A stretch of 64,000 nt of DNA from NCBI GenBank assembly GCA_965227315.1, contig OZ245737.1, positions 1,116,001-1,180,000 of the forward strand. Direction: 5' to 3'. Under the pieces are notes generated by a model. It ran no database searches. It was not told the DNA's origin and was given only the letters and a program-made list of their open reading frames with translations. Origin of the DNA: JANQHS01 sp965227315. GTDB taxonomy: Bacteria; Bacteroidota; Bacteroidia; Cytophagales; CCMP332. The position numbers and the translations under genes are program-made. Every line of letters begins with the position of its first letter. The stretch's first letter is position 1. Shown piece after piece: positions 8,234 to 16,448 of this stretch.

Positions 8234-10105
8234 GTGCTGCAATTGGAAAATAGCTTTTCAACCTTTCTCAGGGCAAAGAACAATTGGATTACCGTAGGTA
8301 TTGCATTGCTGTTCACCCTGATCACCTGGCCGGCCCATGACGCGGATCTGATGCCGCATTATGACGGTTCCTATTTTGCCACATACAACTGGTTTGCGGC
8401 GTATGACCTATCCAAGCTTCAGTTTATACAATTCAGTTTCGGACCACTGGGTTTCCTTAAGAACCCACTGGCTGTAGGAGATAACCTGATCTGGGGTTTT
8501 CTTTTTCAGTCCTTGCTCAAAATCGGCCTTTTGATCTCGGTCTTTAGGATTTTTCGCTTGGAGGAAAAAGAAGGGCCACTCTTCTATTTATTGGCTTTTC
8601 TCTATTGCTGCATGTTCAAATTTGATTTCCTGATCTACGGATGTGTCGTTGCGAGCATGTGGATCTATACAAGCAAAAGAGAAAATCTTTATCTGGCAAT
8701 TCCCGGATTCCTGGCAGCATTGGGATTCTTGATCAAGATCAATATAGGCCTCAATGCATCCTTGCTGATCTTCGGTTGGCTGGCATGGCATAGTCTGAGT
8801 ATCAGAGATTATCGGCCGGCTATCGTAACGCTGATCTCAGGGTTCATCACATATTTCGGCATCTGGCTTATGTGTTTTGGAAACCTCGGGGGATCTGTGG
8901 GCCTACTAACAGGCTATTTACAGTTTGTCTTTCTTAATGCAGACAATACTTCCACCTTCCCACCCAATTCCTTCCTGGCGCTTTCTATCATGGCCTTAGC
9001 CCTGGGCGCTTTTTTTTACCTTGAAAGAAAACAAGCAGCACTCAGGGTTTATCTTGCTTCCCTCCCGCTATTCCTATTTGCGATCTACAGGTACTCATTC
9101 GCCAGACAGTCGGGCAATCATTCCGGCGAACTGCTGCTGGCATTGATCTTCATATTCTTTTTCTACCTCCTTTTTACCAGACATATAAGGCCATTATCTG
9201 CTCTTTTACTCCTGCTCAGCATCTCAGCATATGATATCAATCTGCACGTCAACGGTACCTTTTCCCATTCAAAGGAGCGTAGGCCCTTCATCGGCGTTGG
9301 AAATTTCTATGACCAGGTCTGGAACTATTCGGGTTATAAATCAAGGTGGGAAGAGCAATCTCGAAATAATCTTGCCCAAAACAACATCCCCGAACAATGG
9401 AAAAAGAAAATAGGAGGCTCTACCATTGACTTTATTCCCTGGGACCTGAGCTATTTTATTCCAAATCATCTCAATTATCTTCCCAGGCCGAGCCTGATAA
9501 CGGCAGGCCTACCTCCGGCAGCGGTAAAAAAGAATGCAGAATTGATCAGAGAAGGAAAAGGGCCTCAATATATCTTATGGGAGAAGAAAAAATGGACAGG
9601 CGAGGTAGGCGGAATTGACAGGCAGTACCTTTTTAACACCGATGGGCTCTATTTGAGACAGGTGATGTCCTCTTATCAAATAAAAGAAAGCAGGGACCGA
9701 GATGTCCTCTTTGAAAAGACCGGCAAAGAAACCATGATATGGGAAGAAATTGAAGGACCGGAAATTTCCTGGGGAAAGAGAATTGATCTCGGAAAATTCA
9801 ATGATAGCAAGGGACTCTATCTCGAAATGGAAGTCGACTATAACGCTTATGGCTGGTTCAAAAAAACAGTTTACAAAACCAAAAGACCGAGCGTCACCTA
9901 CCATCTTAGATCAGGTGAATCCCGAACCTATGAATTTCCGAGACTTTCAATGAAAAGTGGAATTTGGATCAGCCCATATATTTCGCAGATCGACAGCCTT
10001 CCCAAGGGTACGCCGGTCGCATATATTGAGTTTAATCAGCCTTCAGAAAATCGTATATTCGAAGACAGAATCAAGGCAAAATGGTATTCAGCCAGCCTAC
10101 AATAG
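8234..10105 (+). CDS. Polytopic membrane protein with large C-terminal soluble domain, GT-C-like
   Basis: The 623-residue protein starts at GTG, 11 bases after the glycosyltransferase stop. The first roughly 330 residues contain about ten membrane segments; between the first two is an extracytoplasmic loop with 'HDADLMPHYDGSYF' and 'FSFGPLGFLKNP'. Acidic residues in the first external loop are a hallmark of GT-C enzymes such as PMT/ArnT, but I cannot assign it to a named family. The C-terminal 290 residues are hydrophilic, rich in Trp/Tyr, and probably periplasmic. Its neighbour is a cytoplasmic GT2, so a membrane step in glycan assembly is plausible. Function unproven. Confidence 0.7.
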   Translation: MLQLENSFSTFLRAKNNWITVGIALLFTLITWPAHDADLMPHYDGSYFATYNWFAAYDLSKLQFIQFSFGPLGFLKNPLAVGDNLIWGFLFQSLLKIGLLISVFRIFRLEEKEGPLFYLLAFLYCCMFKFDFLIYGCVVASMWIYTSKRENLYLAIPGFLAALGFLIKINIGLNASLLIFGWLAWHSLSIRDYRPAIVTLISGFITYFGIWLMCFGNLGGSVGLLTGYLQFVFLNADNTSTFPPNSFLALSIMALALGAFFYLERKQAALRVYLASLPLFLFAIYRYSFARQSGNHSGELLLALIFIFFFYLLFTRHIRPLSALLLLLSISAYDINLHVNGTFSHSKERRPFIGVGNFYDQVWNYSGYKSRWEEQSRNNLAQNNIPEQWKKKIGGSTIDFIPWDLSYFIPNHLNYLPRPSLITAGLPPAAVKKNAELIREGKGPQYILWEKKKWTGEVGGIDRQYLFNTDGLYLRQVMSSYQIKESRDRDVLFEKTGKETMIWEEIEGPEISWGKRIDLGKFNDSKGLYLEMEVDYNAYGWFKKTVYKTKRPSVTYHLRSGESRTYEFPRLSMKSGIWISPYISQIDSLPKGTPVAYIEFNQPSENRIFEDRIKAKWYSASLQ

Positions 10106-11731
10106 ATGTTGCGATCGCCTGGCAAGAACATTCTCTTCAGATCTTATTTAGCCATTTTCTTTGGCTTGCTCTGTATTGGACCGTTAAGGGCAGATTCTGA
10201 AAAAGACAACATTGACAGCCTTTTTCAAATGGGGAAGGCATATTGGATCACCGACCCAAAAAAATCACTGGAGATCAGCGGTCAGATCCTGGAACTCAGT
10301 GATGAAATTGACTATGACAAGGGAAGGGCCGATGGCACTTACCTGAAATCAATGTCATTATGGTTCATGGAAGATTATTCCGAGTCCTTAAGAATTATTG
10401 CCGATGCCACGATCCTTTACCAGAAGGCCGACGATGAAATCGGAGTAGCAGGTTGTTTCAATAGTCTGGGCATGATCTACCATATGGTTGGAGCAGATGG
10501 TGAAGCTCTAGAGTATTTTCTGAAGGCCCTGGATATTTCAAGACAGCTCGAATATAACATCGGTGTTGGCAAAACACTCCAGAATATCGGAGTGGTGTAT
10601 CGCGACCAGGGCGATCTGGCGGTTGCGCTGGACTATTTTCAGCAATCAATTCCCTACCTCAAAAGGTATCTCAACAAGGTGGTCGTTGGACATGAATTTG
10701 CCAATGTGGCTCTGACCTACCAATTGATGCAGAACTATGATTCGGCCCTCCATTATTATCAGATGACCTATGATGCCTTTAAAAAGGGTAATAATGAGTT
10801 GGGGCTGATCAAGTACTATGAAAAAACAGGAATGCTTTACATCGATATGGGTCTTCCAGAACTGGCTGAAACCAATTTCAATCAGGGCTTTGCCTTGTCC
10901 CGATCCAAGGGCATGAATGAGGGTATAACCGAAAACGGCATCGGGCTGATCAGGGCATGGGACCAACTTGGAAAAGCTGAAAAGTCCGATTCGCTGATCG
11001 CGGACCTTGAACCATTGGTTTTCTCACTTCAGAATCCCAGATCGCAGATGCTGTGGTTCAACAATATGGCCGAGCACTATGAACGTTCAGGCAATTCGGA
11101 AAAAAGCCTGAGTTACCTGAAAGAATCCACCTCCTTGAAGGATAGCATACTCGGTGAGGAACAAAAAACCAAGATCAACCAACTCCGTGCGGTTCACAAT
11201 CTCGAGACCATTCAGAAAGAAAATGAGATCCTCAAGGAAAATCTTGCCATCACCAAAAAAATGAACCTTGGAGTTGCGCTGGCGTTGATCATTTTTCTTG
11301 GCCTGATCATTATGATCTCAAGGTTTTACTCTTTGAAGGAAAAAGCGAACAAGAGGCTGACCGGGCTGAACCAGCAATTAAGAAATCAAAGACAGGAAAC
11401 AGAGATCAAGGCCCAGGAGCTTCAGGAAGCTAACAACACCATCTCTTCGATCAATTCAGAACTCGAAAAGATCATCGGAGAGAGAACGGCCGAGCTGAAA
11501 AAGAAAAACAAGAAGATCCTTGACTTCGCCTTTTTCAATTCTCATCAGGTAAGAGGTTCACTCGCCCGGATCATGGGATTATTGGAGGTGTTCAATGAGG
11601 CAAGCGGTAAAAAGGAAACCCAGTCCGTTTCCGAGTTGCTGAAATCTCAAGCCAATGAGTTAGATGACCTGATCCGGGATATCAATAAGATCCTGGCAGA
11701 AGAAGGGTATTCAGGAGAAGAAAAGGACTGA
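10106..11731 (+). CDS. TPR sensor-like protein with coiled coil and histidine-kinase dimerisation domain but no ATPase domain
   Basis: The 541-residue protein begins directly after the previous stop. A signal peptide or anchor is followed by five or more tetratricopeptide repeats (about 35-380; for example 'GCFNSLGMIYHMVGADGEAL' and 'GKTLQNIGVVYRDQGDLAVA'), one membrane segment (about 386-406), a coiled coil (about 410-470), and 'FFNSHQVRGSLARIMGLL', which matches the H-box of HisKA domains with His480. The protein ends about 60 residues later, where a complete kinase would add a HATPase domain of 120 or more residues. The following 100 bases show no continuation in any frame, so this is not an obvious frameshift. 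It closes the operon. Confidence 0.85.
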   Translation: MLRSPGKNILFRSYLAIFFGLLCIGPLRADSEKDNIDSLFQMGKAYWITDPKKSLEISGQILELSDEIDYDKGRADGTYLKSMSLWFMEDYSESLRIIADATILYQKADDEIGVAGCFNSLGMIYHMVGADGEALEYFLKALDISRQLEYNIGVGKTLQNIGVVYRDQGDLAVALDYFQQSIPYLKRYLNKVVVGHEFANVALTYQLMQNYDSALHYYQMTYDAFKKGNNELGLIKYYEKTGMLYIDMGLPELAETNFNQGFALSRSKGMNEGITENGIGLIRAWDQLGKAEKSDSLIADLEPLVFSLQNPRSQMLWFNNMAEHYERSGNSEKSLSYLKESTSLKDSILGEEQKTKINQLRAVHNLETIQKENEILKENLAITKKMNLGVALALIIFLGLIIMISRFYSLKEKANKRLTGLNQQLRNQRQETEIKAQELQEANNTISSINSELEKIIGERTAELKKKNKKILDFAFFNSHQVRGSLARIMGLLEVFNEASGKKETQSVSELLKSQANELDDLIRDINKILAEEGYSGEEKD

Positions 11732-11746
11732 TCTGCCCTTCAGAGC

Positions 11747-11776
11747 AAAAAATACCCTATCTGGGGTATTCTTTTT
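11747..11776 (+). terminator. Intrinsic terminator of the ten-gene operon
   Basis: A 7-bp perfect stem (AATACCC at 11751-11757 with GGGTATT at 11764-11770) is flanked by A-rich sequence upstream and followed by CTTTTT. It lies 20 bases after the TPR gene stop and closes the plus-strand operon. The A-tract on the other side would also give some function in reverse, but no minus-strand gene ends here. Confidence 0.75.
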
Positions 11777-11814
11777 GACCCGTTCCAATCCAAGTTTTGC
11801 CCAAAACCCAGGTC

Positions 11815-12561
11815 ATGGAAAAAACCATTCTTGCGCTTTGCATCATTCTGTTTTGGGGCTGTAATTCAGACAATGACAACCCGGGCTCAGCTCTGAATCC
11901 TAAGGCAAATAATCCTTTAAGAGGAAACTCCTATCTGATGGAGTTTTTTCAAGCAGATCCTTCGGCTCCATACCAGCCCGATCAGGTGGTTGGGTTTGAG
12001 ATAAAAACCAACGGAGATCTACGGATCGATATAGATCCCGATGCGATGAACGGGTTTGAATCTGAGCTGGCATCTGCAGGTAAGGTGGGTGATGAGTATT
12101 CCTGGGAGGACAATTCAGGTGGCTACAGATACCTGCTTTCCCTGAAGGACAGCCTCAAGATCAACGAAATAAATCTCTTCTCTCTGGGGACCAATGATTT
12201 TCTAGGTCAGTTTACCGAGATAGACACCAGCTCCATAGATCCGCTGGAACTCATCAAGGCATTGGCAGGTACATACAATATTTCAAATGTGCTCCAGGGA
12301 TCTCATAACAGAATGACCGTAATCATCGATCCCGACGGGAATATTGATTTTGACAGCTCAGTTCAATTGGATAATTCCACCTACGAACTGATCTCTGACC
12401 AAAGAGAATGCTGCGATGGAATATGGATTGATATGACGCCCTATCCCACTACCACCTACCCCAGAATTGAGCTCTATTTTGATACTCAGGGAGACTTAAA
12501 AAGCATGACCTATTATCCCCAATACAGCTCTGTTTCGGGAAGAGTGGAAGTGGAATTCTAG
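11815..12561 (+). CDS. Lipoprotein of unknown function
   Basis: The ATG at 11815 gives a 248-residue protein with a clean lipoprotein signal (Cys16 in FWGC); an upstream TTG at 11797 would add six residues in front and is less likely. The mature part has two similar beta-rich halves: 'GFEIKTNGDLRIDIDPD' and, later, 'RMTVIIDPDGNIDFDSS', each with a Gly-Asn/Asp-Gly turn, suggesting a duplicated domain. 'QRECCDGIWID' holds a vicinal Cys pair. No family is recognised. It has its own unit after the terminator and ends 17 bases from a convergent glycosyltransferase gene. Confidence 0.75.
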   Translation: MEKTILALCIILFWGCNSDNDNPGSALNPKANNPLRGNSYLMEFFQADPSAPYQPDQVVGFEIKTNGDLRIDIDPDAMNGFESELASAGKVGDEYSWEDNSGGYRYLLSLKDSLKINEINLFSLGTNDFLGQFTEIDTSSIDPLELIKALAGTYNISNVLQGSHNRMTVIIDPDGNIDFDSSVQLDNSTYELISDQRECCDGIWIDMTPYPTTTYPRIELYFDTQGDLKSMTYYPQYSSVSGRVEVEF

Positions 12562-12578
12562 GATCCTTCTTCCGCAGA

Positions 12579-13715
12579 TCAGGAACCTGATCGAAGACGA
12601 TCCAGGAGGTCAAGATACTGTTTGAGGATCCTTTCCTTGGAATAAAGCTTCATTGCCCTGGACCTTGCCTCCATTCCAAGCCTGACCATCTGATCCGGTT
12701 CCTTCAACAGGGAATTGAGCTTCTGCTCAAGATCCTTGGAGTTATCAGGCTGGAAAGTAACACCCGCTTTTCCAAAATCCAGTAGTTCGGGAGACCCTCC
12801 GGAATCAGTCCCCAGCACGGGGAGACCGGAAGCCATTGCCTCTACAGTGACCATTCCAAAGGTTTCGCTCTTGGACGCCATGATAAAGACATCAATGGCT
12901 TTGTAAAAACTCCTGGGGTCGGAAGAAAACGGTAGGAAAATCACCGAACCTTCAAGGTTCCTTTTTTTCACCAATTCCTGCAATTCCCCTTTATGATCTC
13001 CTTTTTCCGACCTTGTGTTCTCCCCCATCAATGCCAGCACCAAATGCTCGTTGGTATTCAGTACCAAAGACAATGAAGTGATCAGAAATTCCTGGCCCTT
13101 GGCCGGGTCTAACCTTCCCAGGACTCCGAGAATAGTTTTCCCCTCAGGCAGACCCAATTCCATGCGGCAATCACCTTTGGATCTGTCGAATTCGGAAAAC
13201 TTCTTCAGATCCTGCCCAAGTGGAATTTCAACGATCTTGCTCTCCTTAACCCTGGTGAATTTGGTGGTTTCTTCCTTTAACCAAGCCAATGGAGCAACCC
13301 AATTCGAGATCTTAGAATACTTCCAGCTTTGGTAAAAATTCTTCTTTGGGAGGCCCAACTGCATTTGCTGCACATAGATCAGATCCGGATCGGTCGAGGA
13401 GAAGGTCTTTGCCCAGGCCAATGGGTCCAGGTCTTTTCCGAAACTGAAAAGGAGGATCTCTATTCCGGCACTATCCAATTCCCTCGCTATTCTTTTTCCT
13501 GATCCTATATCCAGATACTTTCTTGGAGGATCTGTTTCAATAAGCCTTACACCGGAATCACGAATCTCAGTGGCGGTTGGGGATCCCTTCAAACACCAAA
13601 AGGCAACCTCCTTTCCTTCCTCCAAAAACCAACGAGCCAGGCGCACAAAATTCATTTCCAGACCACCCCAGGAAGGTGAGGCGAGATAAAAGCCTATGTT
13701 GGTTTTGGATCTCAT
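12579..13715 (-). CDS. Family 4 glycosyltransferase (GT-B)
   Basis: The 378-residue protein has the two Rossmann domains of GT4 enzymes. The N-terminal glycine-rich acceptor loop is 'SPSWGGLEMNF'; the C-terminal donor domain opens with 'GVLGRLDPAKGQEFLI' and carries the retaining-GT signature EX7E in 'SETFGMVTVEAMASGLP'. It lacks membrane segments and should work on lipid-linked glycans at the cytoplasmic face. Its ATG overlaps the stop of the upstream ArnT-like gene (ATGA), so the two are translationally coupled, third in an operon headed by a polyprenyl diphosphate synthase. Sugar specificity is unknown. Confidence 0.9.
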   Translation of the reverse strand: MRSKTNIGFYLASPSWGGLEMNFVRLARWFLEEGKEVAFWCLKGSPTATEIRDSGVRLIETDPPRKYLDIGSGKRIARELDSAGIEILLFSFGKDLDPLAWAKTFSSTDPDLIYVQQMQLGLPKKNFYQSWKYSKISNWVAPLAWLKEETTKFTRVKESKIVEIPLGQDLKKFSEFDRSKGDCRMELGLPEGKTILGVLGRLDPAKGQEFLITSLSLVLNTNEHLVLALMGENTRSEKGDHKGELQELVKKRNLEGSVIFLPFSSDPRSFYKAIDVFIMASKSETFGMVTVEAMASGLPVLGTDSGGSPELLDFGKAGVTFQPDNSKDLEQKLNSLLKEPDQMVRLGMEARSRAMKLYSKERILKQYLDLLDRLRSGS

Positions 13716-15442
13716 GACTCAGGCCCGATTTCCACGAGATATCTTCTACCGAGCTGACCGGCTCTGGTATTGGGAATGAGAAAAATAAAATTCAATTGCG
13801 TCACATGAAATTGATCGAATTCCTGAATGATAGAATATGGAATCTGCCGGCTGGCAAGCTCCTCTAGGACTATGGGATCACCAAAGACTATATCACCCTT
13901 AAAGAGCTCGGTTTGCAGATCTTCAGGTTCAACATAGGGGACAAGATATCGGAGATAGAAATCCAAAGAATGCATGTGGTAATCCTCGTGACCATTCACC
14001 CGAACCCGTTTGATCTTGCCCGGATCAATATCGTTTTCCAAAACATATTTGGCGGCGGTGCTTCCCGGCTGAAACTTCAATAATCGAGGATAGAAATGAA
14101 GATTTAAAATGATGTTGGCAGCCAGGATCATCATCAAGGATGAACCAATAACTCTACTGGACGGGCTTTTACCCGGAAGAAAAAGAAATACGGAAAATCC
14201 GACATAGACCAAAAACACGATCCAGATCAAGGGATTGTAAAGTGGAAAGAACCAAAGTGTCACGGCCATGCAGACAGCCAAAAGCAAGAAGTTGACAACA
14301 CCCTGGGCGATGACATATCCTTTCAGGGGTTTTCCATTTTGCAATAACTTGTAGACATACCCAGCCGTGAAAAGAGCAGCCAGGGGAAAGACAACATTGA
14401 TGTAATGAGGTAGTTTGAATTGGGATAAGGAAAATGCCATGAACGGCAATATGAATCCGGTAAATATGAAATTATGAGAGGGCTTGGCAACCCCTTTCAA
14501 TGACCTAAACCATGATATGATCCAATCCACAAAAGCTCCAATCGCAAGGATCATCCAGGGAAGAAAAGCCCAAAGAAAGGTATGGGTGAAAAAGAGAGGG
14601 GTGGAGTCATCTTTCCACACATTTTCACCGGTTAATCTTCCAAAGCTCTGCTCCCAAAAAAAGAATCTCAGGCCTGAAACCCCCTGCCTGCCGTTTACGA
14701 TCTTTTCGGGGTGAAGGTCGAATTGCTGATAAAGACCAATGGACATGGGAATCAAGAAGATGAGCACAAGGATGATCACCACGATCCATTCCCACCTGAA
14801 GATCTTTTTCCAATCTCTTTCCAAAGCCCATGCGGGGAAAAACGCCAAGACAGGCACCATCAGGCCGATCGGACCTTTTTCCATCATTGATATGGCCATT
14901 CCAAGGGAGAAGAGAAAAAGGTTCTTCCAGGAATTGGATCTCAAAAAGAGATATGCCTGCCAAATCGAGAAAATGACCGAACCGGCTAGTATTGTGTCGG
15001 TTCGCACATCATGACCGCTTAAAAAAAAGGCCTGGTTGGACAACATAAAGATAGCTGCCAAAAGCCCGGCCTCGCGGGAATAAACCTCTTTCCCAAGTGC
15101 GTAGGTGGAATATGCCCCAAGTCCCAGAAAAAACAATGAACTGAAACGATAGCTAAACTCCCCTACTCCGAAGAGCTTGAAAAAAAACAAAGAGCTCCAA
15201 AACAAAAACGGGGGCTTATCCAGATAATCATTTCCTCGATGGTAGATCTCCAGGAAATTTCCCGATTGCATCATTTCCAGGCTGATGGAGGCATACTGAG
15301 AAGCATCCACATCCATCAAGCGGATCAAAGAAGCACCTGCCAGATATACAAGGGCAATAGACAGAAAAGAGAAGCCATAGAATTCAGGGCTGAATTCCCT
15401 GGTTTCTCCAAAAAACCTTTTCACTACTGATTTGATCACCAC
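13712..15442 (-). CDS. ArnT/PMT-like membrane glycosyltransferase (GT-C)
   Basis: The open frame extends to 15529, but its first 29 residues would lie inside the polyprenyl synthase gene and look like out-of-frame sequence. I place the start at the GTG at 15442 (a second GTG is at 15439 and a third at 15424), giving up to 576 residues. The first external loop has 'RLMDVDASQYASIS' and 'YHRGNDYLDKPPFLFW', the DE-type catalytic loop and lipid-sugar site of the ArnT/PMT families. Ten to twelve membrane segments and a C-terminal periplasmic domain follow. It likely transfers a sugar from a polyprenyl phosphate donor to lipid A, glycan or protein. Confidence 0.85.
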   Translation of the reverse strand: MVIKSVVKRFFGETREFSPEFYGFSFLSIALVYLAGASLIRLMDVDASQYASISLEMMQSGNFLEIYHRGNDYLDKPPFLFWSSLFFFKLFGVGEFSYRFSSLFFLGLGAYSTYALGKEVYSREAGLLAAIFMLSNQAFFLSGHDVRTDTILAGSVIFSIWQAYLFLRSNSWKNLFLFSLGMAISMMEKGPIGLMVPVLAFFPAWALERDWKKIFRWEWIVVIILVLIFLIPMSIGLYQQFDLHPEKIVNGRQGVSGLRFFFWEQSFGRLTGENVWKDDSTPLFFTHTFLWAFLPWMILAIGAFVDWIISWFRSLKGVAKPSHNFIFTGFILPFMAFSLSQFKLPHYINVVFPLAALFTAGYVYKLLQNGKPLKGYVIAQGVVNFLLLAVCMAVTLWFFPLYNPLIWIVFLVYVGFSVFLFLPGKSPSSRVIGSSLMMILAANIILNLHFYPRLLKFQPGSTAAKYVLENDIDPGKIKRVRVNGHEDYHMHSLDFYLRYLVPYVEPEDLQTELFKGDIVFGDPIVLEELASRQIPYSIIQEFDQFHVTQLNFIFLIPNTRAGQLGRRYLVEIGPES

Positions 15443-15452
15443 CTCTTTAGAA

Positions 15453-16433
15453 TTAGCGCTTCCGGGAAATGGTAAACTCGACCAGCGCCTCCAGGGAATG
15501 GCGGCTCTGTGAGTCGGGAAAGGATGCAAGTATTTCCATGGCCTCTTCCTTCAGTTTGTTCATGACTCCCTTGGCATATTCAATGCCTCCTTTCGACCTC
15601 ACGAATTCAATCACCTTCTGGACCTTTTTACGATCCTTCCCTGATCCTTTGATCATTCGAATGATCTTCCTTTTTTCAAGGTAGCTCGACTGGCTTAGGG
15701 AGTAAATAAGGGGCAGGGTTAACTTTTTTTCCTGGATGTCTATACCCCTGGGTTTTCCGATCTCCTCCTCCCCGTAATCAAATAGGTCATCCTTGATCTG
15801 GAAGGCCATTCCTACCTTTTCTCCAAAGCTGGAGGCTCGCTCCTGATCCTCTTCAGAAGTCTTGGCGGAATATGCTCCCACTTCGCAGCAGGAAGAGATA
15901 AGCGTTGCGGTTTTTTGCCTGATGATCTCAAAATAGATATCCTCTGAAATATCCAGTTTCCTGGCTTTTTCAATTTGCAGAAGCTCACCTTCGCTCATTT
16001 CACGAACGGCATTGGATACGATCTCCAGCAGGCCAAATTCCTTGTTTTCTACTGAGAGCAACAGACCTTTTGACAAGAGGTAGTCTCCCACCAGAACAGC
16101 GATCTTGTTCTTCCATAGGGCATTGATCGAAAAGAAACCCCTGCGGTATTGGGCATCATCCACAACATCATCATGAACCAGGGTCGCCGTATGCAATAAT
16201 TCAATTAGGGATGCGCCACGGTAGGTTGTCTCATTGATCCCACCGAACATCTGGGCGGTAAGGAGAACAAACATGGGCCTCATTTGCTTACCTTTCCTTC
16301 TTACAATAAACCCCATTATTCTGTCCAAAAGGGGCGCCTTCGACCTCATGGATTCCTGGAACTTCTTTTCAAAGATTTTCATCTCATCTTTGATTGGGTT
16401 TTGGATTTCCAGAAGTTTACTTTGGGGCTTCAT
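15453..16433 (-). CDS. Polyprenyl diphosphate synthase (trans-type)
   Basis: The 326-residue enzyme has both aspartate-rich motifs of long-chain trans-prenyltransferases: 'LVHDDVVDDAQYRRG' (near residues 91-105) and 'FQIKDDLFDYGEE' (near residue 216). 'VRRKGKQMRPMFVLL' marks the isopentenyl diphosphate site. In Bacteroidota such an enzyme makes the menaquinone side chain or carrier lipids; chain length cannot be read here. It is the first gene of a minus-strand operon with two glycosyltransferases and ends 10 bases before the next start. Its start codon is only 15 bases from the divergent phosphatase gene. Confidence 0.9.
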   Translation of the reverse strand: MKPQSKLLEIQNPIKDEMKIFEKKFQESMRSKAPLLDRIMGFIVRRKGKQMRPMFVLLTAQMFGGINETTYRGASLIELLHTATLVHDDVVDDAQYRRGFFSINALWKNKIAVLVGDYLLSKGLLLSVENKEFGLLEIVSNAVREMSEGELLQIEKARKLDISEDIYFEIIRQKTATLISSCCEVGAYSAKTSEEDQERASSFGEKVGMAFQIKDDLFDYGEEEIGKPRGIDIQEKKLTLPLIYSLSQSSYLEKRKIIRMIKGSGKDRKKVQKVIEFVRSKGGIEYAKGVMNKLKEEAMEILASFPDSQSRHSLEALVEFTISRKR

Positions 16434-16448
16434 GAGAGTTGCAATATT

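Noticed and set aside
11732..11830. Frameshifted ATPase domain after the TPR/HisKA protein
   Set aside because: No N-, G1- or G2-box-like sequence occurs in any frame, and a terminator follows within 20 bases of the stop.
16284..16448. N-terminal extension of the PhoD-like protein
   Set aside because: It lies in the synthase gene on the other strand, and the signal peptide begins at the ATG at 16449.
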